From: Clostridiales bacterium
Lineage (GTDB): Bacteria; Bacillota; Clostridia; Lachnospirales; Lachnospiraceae
Assembly (NCBI GenBank): GCA_012522735.1
Contig: JAAYJU010000121.1
Coordinates: forward strand, 48,410 to 112,409
DNA: 64,000 nt
Direction of reading: 5' to 3'
A program made the translations under genes and the position numbers. Below, piece after piece: positions 30,212 through 40,605 of this stretch (positions are counted from its first letter, which is position 1; the number at the start of each line of letters is the position of its first letter). The notes beneath the pieces are model-generated. The model worked only from the letters and a program-made list of their open reading frames with translations. It did no database searches and was not told the origin of the DNA.

Positions 30212-31504
30212 ATGAAACGAAAACTAGAAGATAGACTATTAGAATGGAAAAATAAAGGGTCAAAACGAATGCCACTTATAATAAACGGAGCGAGGCAGGT
30301 TGGGAAGACATATACTTTACTAGAATTCGGATCAAAGAACTATAAAAATGTTGTCTATGTGAATCTAGAAACAAATCTCTTAGTATCCTCCTACTTTAGT
30401 GATAACATTAATCCCAATAGAATAATTCAATATCTAGAAGCTTATTCTAATCAGGAAATAATTCCTGAGGAAACACTGATTATACTAGATGAAATTCAAA
30501 GCTGTGAACGAGCATTAACAGCTCTTAAGTATTTTTATGAAGAGACACCTGAATACCATATAGCTACAGCTGGTAGCTTATTAGGAGTCGCAATTAATAG
30601 AGAAAAATATTCATATCCTGTTGGTAAGGTAGATACCATAACCTTATATCCCTTGGATTTTGAGGAATATCTTTGGGCATTGAATGAGCACAGATTATGT
30701 AGTGAAATACGTTCATCTTATATTGAAATGGCTCCCATGCCTGAGGCTTTACACCAAAGGGCAATTGATCTATACCGTATGTATCTGATAATAGGCGGTA
30801 TGCCTGCAAGTATAAATGAATATCTAGATACAGGTAAACTCTTAACTGTATCTGATATACAGAGCAAAATATTGAATGACTATTTGGCTGACATGTCAAA
30901 ATATGCAAGTCACACAGAAAGCGTGAAAATTCGAGCTTGCTATGAATCTATACCAGCTCAATTAGCGAAGGAAAACAGAAAATTTCAATACAAGATTGTA
31001 CAAAAGGGTGGAACAGCATCTATTTTTGGACCATCTATTGATTGGCTGAACTATGCCGGTATTGTTCTTAAATGTCAACGCATCGAGCATGCATTCGAGC
31101 CTATCGCAGTATATTCTGATTTATCAAGCTTCAAATTGTATATGGGAGATACAGGCTTACTTGTAATGAAATCGGGGCTATCTCATCAAACTATATTATC
31201 AGGAGAAAAGAATCTCTTCATGGGATCTGTTGCAGAAAATTATATAGCTCAAGCTTTAGCTTCAAAAGAATACAATCTTTATTACTGGACTAGTAAAAAT
31301 ACAGCCGAACTTGATTTTGTACTGCAGCTTGGAAATGATATTATCGGTGTTGAGGTCAAGAAAGAAACTCATTCACGCTCCAAAAGTTTAGGTGTATTTA
31401 TAGATAAATATAACCCTAAATATTCAATACGATTTTCAAATAACAACTTTGGATTTGCCAATAACATTAAGTCTATACCTTTGTATGCAGTATTCTGTAT
31501 ATAG
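30212..31504 (+). CDS. AAA ATPase with DUF4143 domain
   Basis: MPLIINGARQVGKTYTLLEFG; LIILDEIQSCERALTALKYF; C-terminal nuclease-like AELDFVLQLGNDIIGVEVK; start chosen after ggaggtga. Confidence 0.9.
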   Translation: MKRKLEDRLLEWKNKGSKRMPLIINGARQVGKTYTLLEFGSKNYKNVVYVNLETNLLVSSYFSDNINPNRIIQYLEAYSNQEIIPEETLIILDEIQSCERALTALKYFYEETPEYHIATAGSLLGVAINREKYSYPVGKVDTITLYPLDFEEYLWALNEHRLCSEIRSSYIEMAPMPEALHQRAIDLYRMYLIIGGMPASINEYLDTGKLLTVSDIQSKILNDYLADMSKYASHTESVKIRACYESIPAQLAKENRKFQYKIVQKGGTASIFGPSIDWLNYAGIVLKCQRIEHAFEPIAVYSDLSSFKLYMGDTGLLVMKSGLSHQTILSGEKNLFMGSVAENYIAQALASKEYNLYYWTSKNTAELDFVLQLGNDIIGVEVKKETHSRSKSLGVFIDKYNPKYSIRFSNNNFGFANNIKSIPLYAVFCI

Positions 31505-31739
31505 ATACTAAAAAACATAGTATATAACTCCATGAGATATACCGCTAATGAGCTGTATATCTCAGCCGCTTATTCTCAATCATTAAACTTATACTAAATA
31601 GTATCCCAATAATTATCATAACAAGCGCTAAAATATATACTTCGATAAAGCATTTGATTTATTCTGAAAATCAACCTTTATAATCTTTGAGATCAAAAGT
31701 GCTATAGGCTTCTTAGTTCGTTTAGATTCATAATGTCCC

Positions 31740-32558
31740 CTAAAAATAATATTTTCCTTTATTAATAGCATTAACAGATTTTCTTAGTCCCTCTATCGTT
31801 TTTGTTTCAATGACACATGTACAATTATTAACCTTTGCCATGTCAATTTTACTCTGCAAGTCCATCTCTCCATCACCGAGCGGTAGATGATTACTCTTGC
31901 CAACAGCATCATGTAGATGAAAATGCCTGATATATCTAATATTACTTAATATAAATTCAGAATCGATATTACCGCTGGAATAGTCATGACCAATATCCCA
32001 TGTAAGCTTAAAGCTGTCCCGTCTAAGTAGCTCTGAAATAGCATCCCTAATATAACCCAAATTATATATTCCAGTATTCTCAATAGATACACATATATTT
32101 TCATTGCCTAATATGCCATTAACCAAATCTCCAAAATATCTAATATAGTGCATATAATCATCTTTATATTTCTCAAATAAATAGACCCTTTGGTTTGGTA
32201 AGGTAAAATATACCCCTTCAATCATATGCATATTAACTAGTGGAATATTAATCTCTTTAGCCAGATTGATACTATCAATGGTTGTCTGTATGTAAGCGTT
32301 CCTTACGTTTGGATCGAAGTCTGCCATATTAAGTGATTCGGGTAGATGAAGAGTAAAGAAGATCTTATGCTCCCGCATTAAGCTTTTATAGTAATTGCAA
32401 TCGATTTGGTCTATCTGAAATTGTGGCAGATTCATGCTTATCTCTACGAAGTCAAGTCCCAACTCCTTGCATAAGGCTACGTTCTGTTCAATATCCTGGC
32501 ATTCAATTAACGTTGGCATACCCAAAAGTAATTTACTCTTCAACCTACTACCTCCCAA
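31740..32558 (-). CDS. Sugar phosphate isomerase/epimerase (xylose isomerase-like TIM barrel)
   Basis: FVEISMNLPQF...FTLHLPESLNMAD...SIENTG...LTWDIGHD...HLHDAVG. Confidence 0.8.
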   Translation of the reverse strand: MGGSRLKSKLLLGMPTLIECQDIEQNVALCKELGLDFVEISMNLPQFQIDQIDCNYYKSLMREHKIFFTLHLPESLNMADFDPNVRNAYIQTTIDSINLAKEINIPLVNMHMIEGVYFTLPNQRVYLFEKYKDDYMHYIRYFGDLVNGILGNENICVSIENTGIYNLGYIRDAISELLRRDSFKLTWDIGHDYSSGNIDSEFILSNIRYIRHFHLHDAVGKSNHLPLGDGEMDLQSKIDMAKVNNCTCVIETKTIEGLRKSVNAINKGKYYF

Positions 32559-32567
32559 GCTATTCTA

Positions 32568-33104
32568 CTAATAATAAAACCAATGTGTAGGAATAAAAAA
32601 TGTAAACGGTGCTGTAAATATTGCCAGTGATAGAGCAAGCTTTTTCTTCTGATTAACTTCTATGCTTGATTTTCTCAGTACAACCTTATAATTAAATATA
32701 TAGATTAATAATGCAGTAATTACGACACATATTGTTACCCATAATATTGCATATATGCTTTTAAATGGATTATAGCTTACAGCATTTGCGATATTATTAT
32801 ACCACCACTCTCCAACAGGAGTGTTATAATCAAAATCTATTATATTAGATAGAAGCATTAGTAAGGTACCGATGAAATCAGCTATAAATCCAAATATCCA
32901 TACCTTAAGAATTATGGATTTGGCAATCATCTTAATATTTTCAACCTTCAAATATTTTAAAGTCAGTATAATGACTATCAAATCAATAATAAAATTAGCT
33001 GGTAGAACTATTATCCATGTGACAGGAATTAACCACAAAAGCCATATTGGAAATATTATATTATATAACCTAACATTATTCTTTGTCATATTTAATGCCC
33101 CCAT
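32568..33104 (-). CDS. Integral membrane protein of unknown function
   Basis: 178 aa, multiple TM segments. Confidence 0.6.
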   Translation of the reverse strand: MGALNMTKNNVRLYNIIFPIWLLWLIPVTWIIVLPANFIIDLIVIILTLKYLKVENIKMIAKSIILKVWIFGFIADFIGTLLMLLSNIIDFDYNTPVGEWWYNNIANAVSYNPFKSIYAILWVTICVVITALLIYIFNYKVVLRKSSIEVNQKKKLALSLAIFTAPFTFFIPTHWFYY

Positions 33105-33111
33105 CTATCCC

Positions 33112-33618
33112 CTAGTTTATATGTTGAATTATCATATCAATAATATCATTTTCCGCTATATCCTTATTAATTACATGTTCAGAAATTATGCCGATAAAAT
33201 CTTTTTCTCTCCACCATCTTTTCATATCAGCTTCACCAAATTCATTACAATTTGGCCTTGTATTATGCCTGATTAAGGTCTCGCCAAATGGAATATCAAA
33301 ATAATATGCATATATTTCATTGTCAAATTCATCTTTAATGGTCTCAAATACCCTTCTGTACCAATCCGAATATAATATACCTTCTAATATAATATGAGAG
33401 CAGTTTTCCTTCCCATACATTATAAGCTCTAACAATAAATCAACGGTCTCTGTACCTTCTCCGTCCTTTACATATAACATTTCTCGTCTAACTACATCCT
33501 GAGATATTAGCAGTGTACCATGGCCTAATTCCTTTTGTAGACTCTTTGATATAGTGGTTTTTCCGCTACCTGAATTACCTCTTAATATAATTATCTTTGG
33601 TTTCATAATAACCCCCAA
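33112..33618 (-). CDS. Small P-loop kinase (zeta toxin/AAA_33-like)
   Basis: IIILRGNSGSGKTTISKSLQKELGHGTLLISQDVVRREML. Confidence 0.8.
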   Translation of the reverse strand: MGVIMKPKIIILRGNSGSGKTTISKSLQKELGHGTLLISQDVVRREMLYVKDGEGTETVDLLLELIMYGKENCSHIILEGILYSDWYRRVFETIKDEFDNEIYAYYFDIPFGETLIRHNTRPNCNEFGEADMKRWWREKDFIGIISEHVINKDIAENDIIDMIIQHIN

Positions 33619-33660
33619 GTAAAAATCCTATCAAATATATAATGAATTATTATAATGCTA

Positions 33661-34467
33661 TTAATATAATGTTTTCCCCATATTTATTTGCCCACGCCCT
33701 GTCATCCTTACATATCCAATTCTTTCGTATAGCTTAATAGCCTTCTCATTCTGGGCATCACATGCCAGAAAGCTTCTCACAGCTCCCTGACTTTTCCCCC
33801 AATTAATTGCATATGCCATTAGATTAAGACCAATCCTTTGGGAATGATAATTAGGCTTGACAGCAATTTCTCTTAACCATAGGACTATGCCTTTTTCACT
33901 ATCAAATCCATATAAGTTAACACAACACATGCCTACTGTCTCACCATTTATCTCAGCCACAAAGATATTAGAATTTTCAGACTCATTCCATTCTCTCATC
34001 CATTCAGGAGTCTCCCCCATAAATCCTCTGGAATAATTCCTGCATGATATAGTTATATCAGACACAAGCTGATATTCATCCTCTCTTATCCTTCTAATAA
34101 TCAAGGAATCTGATTGTTTCAATTTCACTTCAACTAGACTATCAATCCAATAATCTATCCATTCACTGATAATCGTAAATCCCTGTTTCTCCATATCAGG
34201 TATATAATCCTCAGGAATGAATTCTAGTACTATGTTTCTTATAGAATCACCCTTTGTAATAATATCTATTGTCTTATCTAATCCCCTAAGAAATATATCT
34301 TTCAAATTAACAGCCCAATAGATTTTTGCTTTTCCTTCTTCCTTACAATAAAAAAATATACTCTCATCATTATTAATGCAAATAATTGGGGCTCTTATAT
34401 CATCACTATCTACATATTCTAATGAAGAGTATTTGAAATGATTAGCTTTATCTATTATTGTATTCAT
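33661..34467 (-). CDS. GNAT family N-acetyltransferase
   Basis: LREIAVKPNYHSQRIGLNLMAYAINWGKSQGAVRSFLACDAQNEKAIKLYERIGYV. Confidence 0.88.
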   Translation of the reverse strand: MNTIIDKANHFKYSSLEYVDSDDIRAPIICINNDESIFFYCKEEGKAKIYWAVNLKDIFLRGLDKTIDIITKGDSIRNIVLEFIPEDYIPDMEKQGFTIISEWIDYWIDSLVEVKLKQSDSLIIRRIREDEYQLVSDITISCRNYSRGFMGETPEWMREWNESENSNIFVAEINGETVGMCCVNLYGFDSEKGIVLWLREIAVKPNYHSQRIGLNLMAYAINWGKSQGAVRSFLACDAQNEKAIKLYERIGYVRMTGRGQINMGKTLY

Positions 34468-35039
34468 CCCTTATACTCCTTTGCAAAGCTTTCTCTTCCA
34501 CCTTCATCTTGAAAGCCACCAAAATAATCACATACCTCGATGGCAAAATCTATGAAGGCTGCTCCCTTTGCAGTAACAATATTCTTATCTCTTACGACTC
34601 TTGCTTCAACATATCCACCCTCTGGAAATGGATCCTGTATCCCGAAGAACTCACTATGTTCCTCTTGCCATTTGACAATCGAGCTGGTATATTTACGGTC
34701 TTTTAATACACCAGCCTTAGCTAACATCCATGGACCAAAGCATATGGCTGCAAGTAATTTGTCAGACTGATTTAAATGATTAATAATTGTGATTAGTCTA
34801 TCATGTAAATGGCGATTTTCACCACCCGGAATGATAATACCCTCAACACCATCCAGGCTTACGTCATCAAGAGTATAATCAGGTAAATATGTCATTCCTG
34901 ACATACTTACTACCTTACCACCGTAATTAGATACAACTATAATCTCCTTATGACATTTAGATTTTAATAGCTGTACAAGGAGTGAGATTTCAAAATCAGC
35001 CATATTATCATAGATAAATACAATTACTTTTCCCATCAT
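34464..35039 (-). CDS. DJ-1/PfpI family protein
   Basis: VFIYDNMADFEISLLVQLL...GIIIPGG...LLAAICFGPWMLAKAGVL. Confidence 0.85.
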   Translation of the reverse strand: MMGKVIVFIYDNMADFEISLLVQLLKSKCHKEIIVVSNYGGKVVSMSGMTYLPDYTLDDVSLDGVEGIIIPGGENRHLHDRLITIINHLNQSDKLLAAICFGPWMLAKAGVLKDRKYTSSIVKWQEEHSEFFGIQDPFPEGGYVEARVVRDKNIVTAKGAAFIDFAIEVCDYFGGFQDEGGRESFAKEYKG

Positions 35040-35085
35040 GTCCTCCTTGGATCAAAACCACTATGTTGCATCTATGCCGTATACA

Positions 35086-35655
35086 CTATGATAGTTTCAT
35101 GCTTTTATATTCTTCTTTTCTCAATTTACTGTAGACTATTGAATCCGAATAAGTACCATCATGTCGTTGATAGTAGTCTCGTAACATCCCTTCATATATC
35201 ATATTACATTTTTGCAACACTTTACCCGAAGAAGGATTTTCAACATCGTGCTTTGCCATAATTCTATGTATACCAACCTCATTAAAAAGAAAACTCATCA
35301 CAGTATTTAGGGCTTCTGTAGTTATCCCTTTATTCCAATAGTCATATCCAAGGCAATAGCCCACTTCGCAATTGCAATTTTTATCGTTTATAGCTATTGT
35401 TGATATACTTCCTATGATTTCATCATCCATCTCTATAGCCCAATGATATATATTCAGGTTAGTATACTGACCTATTAAATCCGATAAATAATCTTCAATA
35501 TCTTCAATACATTTATAGGGCTTCCATGATAGAAACTTGGTAACTCTTTCATCTGAAGCGTAGTTTTTATACATAGAAGCTGCATCAGAAAGAATAAACC
35601 TTCTTAAGGTTAATCTTTCTGTATTCAACTCCCTAGTCCCTTTATGTTCTAACAT
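35086..35655 (-). CDS. GNAT family (RimJ/RimL type) N-acetyltransferase
   Basis: LNTERLTLRRFILSDAASMYKNYASDERVTKFLSW...EVGYCLGYDYWNKGITTEAL. Confidence 0.9.
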   Translation of the reverse strand: MLEHKGTRELNTERLTLRRFILSDAASMYKNYASDERVTKFLSWKPYKCIEDIEDYLSDLIGQYTNLNIYHWAIEMDDEIIGSISTIAINDKNCNCEVGYCLGYDYWNKGITTEALNTVMSFLFNEVGIHRIMAKHDVENPSSGKVLQKCNMIYEGMLRDYYQRHDGTYSDSIVYSKLRKEEYKSMKLS

Positions 35656-35684
35656 GTTTACCTCCGCTATTAAAATTAATCACC

Positions 35685-36041
35685 TCATATTATAATTCGA
35701 TTTATTAAAATACCTTTCATAAGTGAGGAGTCATTATGAATATTGTATATCAGCTTTTTCTCATCCTCGGTGCACCCAATTAATATTTTTATTTCTGAAT
35801 CCCTTTTTGTTAAGTCAACTGTGCATATCAGAGCATCAATCTTTTGATTGATATCTGTTCCCTTCCAAATATCAATTCCTCCTCCATCCATAGAGGATGT
35901 ACCCTTTAAATAACCATAATCTACTTTATAAATGAAGTCAGGATATCTAGGATGAATTGTACCCTTTGGTCTGTCTATTATAATATCTGATTGCTCTACC
36001 AACTTATCTAATGCATTCCAAAATTCATTATTGTATTCCAT
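35685..36041 (-). CDS. Inorganic pyrophosphatase-like protein
   Basis: IDRPKGTIHPRYPDFIYKVDYGYLKGTSSMDGGGIDIWKG. Confidence 0.65.
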   Translation of the reverse strand: MEYNNEFWNALDKLVEQSDIIIDRPKGTIHPRYPDFIYKVDYGYLKGTSSMDGGGIDIWKGTDINQKIDALICTVDLTKRDSEIKILIGCTEDEKKLIYNIHNDSSLMKGILINRIII

Positions 36042-36059
36042 GAATTATTCTCCAATCCA

Positions 36060-36617
36060 TCATCTTTTCTCTGCATTACCCATCCTACACAAGGACCAAT
36101 TCAATGTAGATGTTTTTATATCATCTGCCAAATCCCATAGATTAGGTATTATCCTAAGCTCAATATTTCTATCAAATATCTCTTTAAAAATATTCGTAAT
36201 AACAATCTTATTGACTGGCTTCTGTTCCTTATCACTAATATAATATCCGGCTATTTCATCCTGCAAGATAAAGTCACTTGTATCAAATTCATATAGATAC
36301 AAGCTAGTATTTATCATCGCCTCAAACCATTTACTTTCTATTGCTATGACATGCTGAATATCAGGACTTGAGAAAAACCTAGATTTATCTTCGTCTGTGC
36401 TTCTGTCTGTATAATAATATGCAACCCTCGGGCAATCTCTTGGTGTCAGAAAGTTAGGTAAACATTGCTCATTAATAGCCCATATTAAACCCTTAGAATT
36501 ATCGATATCTGTTCTCGAGGGCTTTCTAGGCTCAAAGGTCTCAATATTACTTTCTTCACTCACATGAAATAACCTCATCATATCCTCCATGTAGAATTTC
36601 TCTTCTCTATAGCACAA
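36060..36617 (-). CDS. DUF6886-like protein
   Basis: MRLFHVSEESNIETFEPRKP...GLIWAINEQCLPNFLTPRDCPRVAYY. Confidence 0.6.
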   Translation of the reverse strand: MCYREEKFYMEDMMRLFHVSEESNIETFEPRKPSRTDIDNSKGLIWAINEQCLPNFLTPRDCPRVAYYYTDRSTDEDKSRFFSSPDIQHVIAIESKWFEAMINTSLYLYEFDTSDFILQDEIAGYYISDKEQKPVNKIVITNIFKEIFDRNIELRIIPNLWDLADDIKTSTLNWSLCRMGNAEKR

Positions 36618-37272
36618 ACATTAAAAAAATAATCGGATAGGTAATATACAAATTCTTCTTGCAGATAATATAAATACTTCCGAATAACAATCCACTTATA
36701 AAAGCTATTATTCCGGTATGCAAATCCTTAGTAAATATATGAGCTAAACCCCATGTTAAAGCAACCAGAAAGCCGCCCCAAGGAATATTGCTTTTCTTAA
36801 ACCAAATCTCTCCTGCCTTTTGAGCAAAGACAATTATCAGTAAGAAGAGGCCTGCCTCAATTATGTAATATAAATATTGAAAAATAAATTTCAACCAACC
36901 ATTATATTGGAACTCCTTAACTACCTTAAATCCGTTCCAGATAATAATGCTACTAACTATTGAGATAGCTAGTATTACAAAACACACGAGTAATCGTTGT
37001 ATACTAACAGTATCCTTATAAGAAAACATATCAAAACCAAGCTTTTTCTTTGCAAATCTTACTAATATAAAAGAAGTAATTAACCATATAATACAAGTAA
37101 ACACCCAGTGTAGTACACTCTCTAATGTTGAGAATTCATTAAGTGATTTTCCGTAAATAAGAGGCTCAATAAGAAAAGCTAATAAGGCCTCTAGACCTAG
37201 ACCTACAAATGCTAATAAACTTAAAACAAAATAATCGGATCCCTTTTCTCTTCTACCCTGATTTTCAATCAT
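36607..37272 (-). CDS. CPBP-family intramembrane metalloprotease-like protein
   Basis: Polytopic; GGFLVALTWGLAHIFTKDLHTGIIAFISGLLFGSIYIICKKN. Confidence 0.65.
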   Translation of the reverse strand: MIENQGRREKGSDYFVLSLLAFVGLGLEALLAFLIEPLIYGKSLNEFSTLESVLHWVFTCIIWLITSFILVRFAKKKLGFDMFSYKDTVSIQRLLVCFVILAISIVSSIIIWNGFKVVKEFQYNGWLKFIFQYLYYIIEAGLFLLIIVFAQKAGEIWFKKSNIPWGGFLVALTWGLAHIFTKDLHTGIIAFISGLLFGSIYIICKKNLYITYPIIFLMFVL

Positions 37273-37334
37273 ACTTTCTACTCCCCCTCAACTAAAAAAT
37301 TTTATACTTACTGTATCTGACATCATATAACCAA

Positions 37335-38099
37335 TCAGCATATTTTCATATACTCGAAATTCTTCTCAATATATCTATTAATTATCTTGTAAAATAATTT
37401 AGTTGTATTCATATGGTCATGTATCAATATGATATCAGTGGTATCAAAGCAGTTTAGTGTTCTCCCTGCATAGGGGACATCCTCATTGATTCTTCCTAGT
37501 ATTGCTTCTTCCTTATCCATTCCATATGGTGCATAATCTTTCCCTAGAAAATATTCCATTTGATCAAAAGTGCATCTAACATCCAGAAAATCAAACATTT
37601 CCTTATCTGAGAAATATTTTAAATTTACACCTTTAAACTGCGGTTGAGTATAACCTAACTCCTTTAAATATGATTGGAATGCTAGCCTTCTATCATTTCT
37701 TGGATATAAGAACCATTCACTTTCTGGCTTACTCCATTTACTCTCATAATCATCTCCGCTATTATCTCCTCCCATATCAAAATGAGGAAATCTAAATACC
37801 TTCACCGGTCTTTTTACACCAGCTATATTATATATCTCATCAATAATTTCATCTGTTAATCTTATAGATTCCTTACCTTCATCAATTGTAAGGTCAGAGA
37901 AATGTTTATGAATATATGAATGATTCCCTATTAGAAATCCTTTCTTTATGGCGTATACCACATCATCTTTATATTTTTGTATGTACTCACCAACGCAAAA
38001 AAATATTGCAGGTATATTTCTTTCATTAAGAAAATTCACTTTATCCTTAAAGTCCTTACTTGGTCCATCATCTATAGTTAAATATACTTGTTTTATCAT
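37335..38099 (-). CDS. Polysaccharide deacetylase family protein
   Basis: YLTIDDGPSKDFKDKVNFLNERNIPAIFFCVGEYI...IGNHSYIHKHFSDL. Confidence 0.85.
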   Translation of the reverse strand: MIKQVYLTIDDGPSKDFKDKVNFLNERNIPAIFFCVGEYIQKYKDDVVYAIKKGFLIGNHSYIHKHFSDLTIDEGKESIRLTDEIIDEIYNIAGVKRPVKVFRFPHFDMGGDNSGDDYESKWSKPESEWFLYPRNDRRLAFQSYLKELGYTQPQFKGVNLKYFSDKEMFDFLDVRCTFDQMEYFLGKDYAPYGMDKEEAILGRINEDVPYAGRTLNCFDTTDIILIHDHMNTTKLFYKIINRYIEKNFEYMKIC

Positions 38100-38148
38100 A
38101 TGATTTACTCCATTCTATATTCACCTTTGGAATTTTTCTTAATCCTTT

Positions 38149-38703
38149 TTATTTCATAGTTAATTTGCTCTTTAATATATTAAAGAAATGATTGCAGAAA
38201 TCCGTTAGATTATCAATATTCCCATCAAACTTTTTGATTATAGTGTTGGCTGTTAAATACGCCTTATCATATTGGTCCTTTGTAATTTCCTTTTCATCTA
38301 GCGCTTGACTTAATTCATCTTCGTCAAGTAAAAATAATGAACCATCTGAAAGTATAACTACGTCGAGGTACATATCATAAAACCATGATTCTCCATTATC
38401 TAAGATGTTATTACCATCTGTCATATCAAAATAATATTGAACGATTTCACACTCTTGATTATACATTACTGTAAGCCAATAATTTTTATTCTTTGGCGCA
38501 AGCTGCAGCCAGTAATATCCGTTGTCTATTATAGTTACACAAGTCTTATCATATGTTATAGCACGGAAATTTGCAGTACTCTTAAGATAAATAAGACCTA
38601 TTGCACCACTAAATTCGCTATCATTACACAACATATGCACATATTCTCTATCTATAACACGCGGCCAGTTCGATCGTGACATAAACCTTTTTTCTAAACT
38701 CAT
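38149..38703 (-). CDS. DUF402-like protein
   Basis: NYWLTVMYNQECEIVQYYFDMTDGNN...WFYDMYLDVVILSDGSLFLLDEDEL. Confidence 0.7.
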   Translation of the reverse strand: MSLEKRFMSRSNWPRVIDREYVHMLCNDSEFSGAIGLIYLKSTANFRAITYDKTCVTIIDNGYYWLQLAPKNKNYWLTVMYNQECEIVQYYFDMTDGNNILDNGESWFYDMYLDVVILSDGSLFLLDEDELSQALDEKEITKDQYDKAYLTANTIIKKFDGNIDNLTDFCNHFFNILKSKLTMK

Positions 38704-38743
38704 ATTAATTTCTCCCAGATCTATTTTAACATCCTTTTCTTGA

Positions 38744-39283
38744 TTACTTCCTCAATAAAAATCCCGCCCATTCAAGCCCAAACTTATCGGTATTATCTTG
38801 CCAGTATAACAGACGTTTATAATAATAATTTATCTTTTCCTCTACTGGCCCCTGGTAGTTTTCCTTACCGTATTTATATACAATTGCAGTCAATTCATAT
38901 ATAGATAGTCCGATAGCATGAGTTCCAACATGTACAGTAGCTCCAGCATGTCCTATACCATGGCACAAGGCACCATATTCGCTGTCATTAATTTCCCTTG
39001 CTACCGCATGTGAATCTAAAATAGCCCACTTAGCTATTGGCATTTTTATTTTCCCTCTTGCCCAGTCTTCACAAAGCTTCAGACACTTTCTAGGCCTCGT
39101 TTCATCAGGATACTTTGCTTCGAATTGCTCCAATGGAAGCTTTGCACAATCCAAAGCCCACATTACTAGGGTTCGATGGTTTTGAACTTCTATGAGCCTT
39201 CTCATTTCTTGTAGGCATTGACTATCATGAGAAAAGAACAATTTATTTCTATTCTTAATTCTGATATCTACATCTGTAAACAT
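38744..39283 (-). CDS. Imm5-like putative immunity protein
   Basis: SLSHD-type ...LWALDCAKLPLEQFEAKYPDETRPRKCLKLCEDWARGKIKMPIAKWAILDSHAVAREI...CHGIGHAGATVHVGTHAIGL; start at MFTDVDIRIKNRN. Confidence 0.6.
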   Translation of the reverse strand: MFTDVDIRIKNRNKLFFSHDSQCLQEMRRLIEVQNHRTLVMWALDCAKLPLEQFEAKYPDETRPRKCLKLCEDWARGKIKMPIAKWAILDSHAVAREINDSEYGALCHGIGHAGATVHVGTHAIGLSIYELTAIVYKYGKENYQGPVEEKINYYYKRLLYWQDNTDKFGLEWAGFLLRK

Positions 39284-39287
39284 TATA

Positions 39288-39851
39288 TTAATTCCTTCCC
39301 CAGTCTGATTTGACGATACCATAGAAATCGCAATCAACAAAGACCCCTTGGTTATTAACAATATATTGCCTTAAGCATCCTTCATACTTCATTCCTGACT
39401 TTAGCATAACCTTTCCAGAAGCCGAATTTCCTACATGATGGAATGCTTGCACTCTATTAACTCCGACATCCAGAAAGGAAAATCTTATAATGGCTTTTAA
39501 GGCTTCAGTCATTATACCTTTATTATAGTGTTTTCTAGATAGACAATACCCTACTTCAAACCATTCATAATCCTCTGACATTTGAACCACAGCTATAGAT
39601 CCAATAACCTGAGTATTCTCCTTAAGCTCGATTGCCCAATTATATGTAGTAGGCTTTTCATAAGACTTAACCCATGAATCAAGTATATTTCGTGTAATCT
39701 GAATATCTCCATGTGGTAACCACTGCAAGTATCTGGTCACCTGCGCATCATTTACCCAATTATCAAACATATCCTGGGCATCATCCATAGTATATCTTCT
39801 AAGGTGAAGCCTTTCTGTATCGATAAGTAATGTTCCAACATGCTTAATCAT
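39288..39851 (-). CDS. GNAT family (RimJ/RimL type) N-acetyltransferase
   Basis: LIDTERLHLRRYTMDDAQDMFDNWVNDAQVTRYLQW; paralogue of 35086..35655. Confidence 0.9.
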   Translation of the reverse strand: MIKHVGTLLIDTERLHLRRYTMDDAQDMFDNWVNDAQVTRYLQWLPHGDIQITRNILDSWVKSYEKPTTYNWAIELKENTQVIGSIAVVQMSEDYEWFEVGYCLSRKHYNKGIMTEALKAIIRFSFLDVGVNRVQAFHHVGNSASGKVMLKSGMKYEGCLRQYIVNNQGVFVDCDFYGIVKSDWGRN

Positions 39852-39911
39852 AATTAAAAACTCCTACTTATATATTTGAAATTTAGGATGTTTCTCCACT
39901 TCTCCTTAATT

Positions 39912-40442
39912 TCAGTGCTGCCATTTTTCTTTTACGTTCTCTTCACCTTTATAGTAATCTACCATAGTAATTTTCTCATAGATTTCATGATTGTGAACTA
40001 TATTAACCTTATTCGAATCTGGATATTCGCATACATCCAATCCTGCTTCTGTCTTTAAATCAAGATACTTACAGGGCTCCTCAGTATGGTTATATAACTG
40101 ATGCGCACCTTCAGGTCCAATCTCAAAGAATACGACATCACCTTCATTTAGTTCTACAAATTCTTTAGGTGTTCTAAGCATTACCCTTCCGCTTAGGATA
40201 ACAAAAAGCTCCTCAGCATTTCTATGGAAATGATAAGGGTAGGAATACTTACCGGGGTCTAGTGATCTTACATGAAAAAATAAATGCTTAGATCCTACTA
40301 ATTCGGATAGTCTTTCACTTGAATATAGCGCAAACTCTGGAATTGGTGATTGCTTATGTTTGTATGTAATATTTGATTCATTGAATATATAGGCCATGTT
40401 TATATCCTCCATTTTTATCATAATCTTTTCTTTATATGGCAT
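39912..40442 (-). CDS. Cupin-domain protein
   Basis: SYPYHFHRNAEELFVILSGRVMLRTPKEFVELNEGDVVFFEIGPEGAHQLYN; probable start at MAYIFNESN. Confidence 0.85.
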   Translation of the reverse strand: MPYKEKIMIKMEDINMAYIFNESNITYKHKQSPIPEFALYSSERLSELVGSKHLFFHVRSLDPGKYSYPYHFHRNAEELFVILSGRVMLRTPKEFVELNEGDVVFFEIGPEGAHQLYNHTEEPCKYLDLKTEAGLDVCEYPDSNKVNIVHNHEIYEKITMVDYYKGEENVKEKWQH

Positions 40443-40605
40443 TAATAGTATAGAATATAGAATATGTGCATTTAATTAACACTTAATTAATAATATTATA
40501 TTAGGTATAATCTGTCAATTAATATCAATTAAATGTAGTCGTTCATACATTTTCTAAACTCATATAAAGCCCAAAGCATGCCGCTTTGAGCTTATCACTA
40601 TACTT

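Noticed and set aside
31545-31640. Minus-strand TM-like fragment VYILALVMIIIGILFSISLMIENKRLRYTAH
   Set aside because: Looks like a short membrane-protein remnant or chance hydrophobic frame; no start/RBS evidence.
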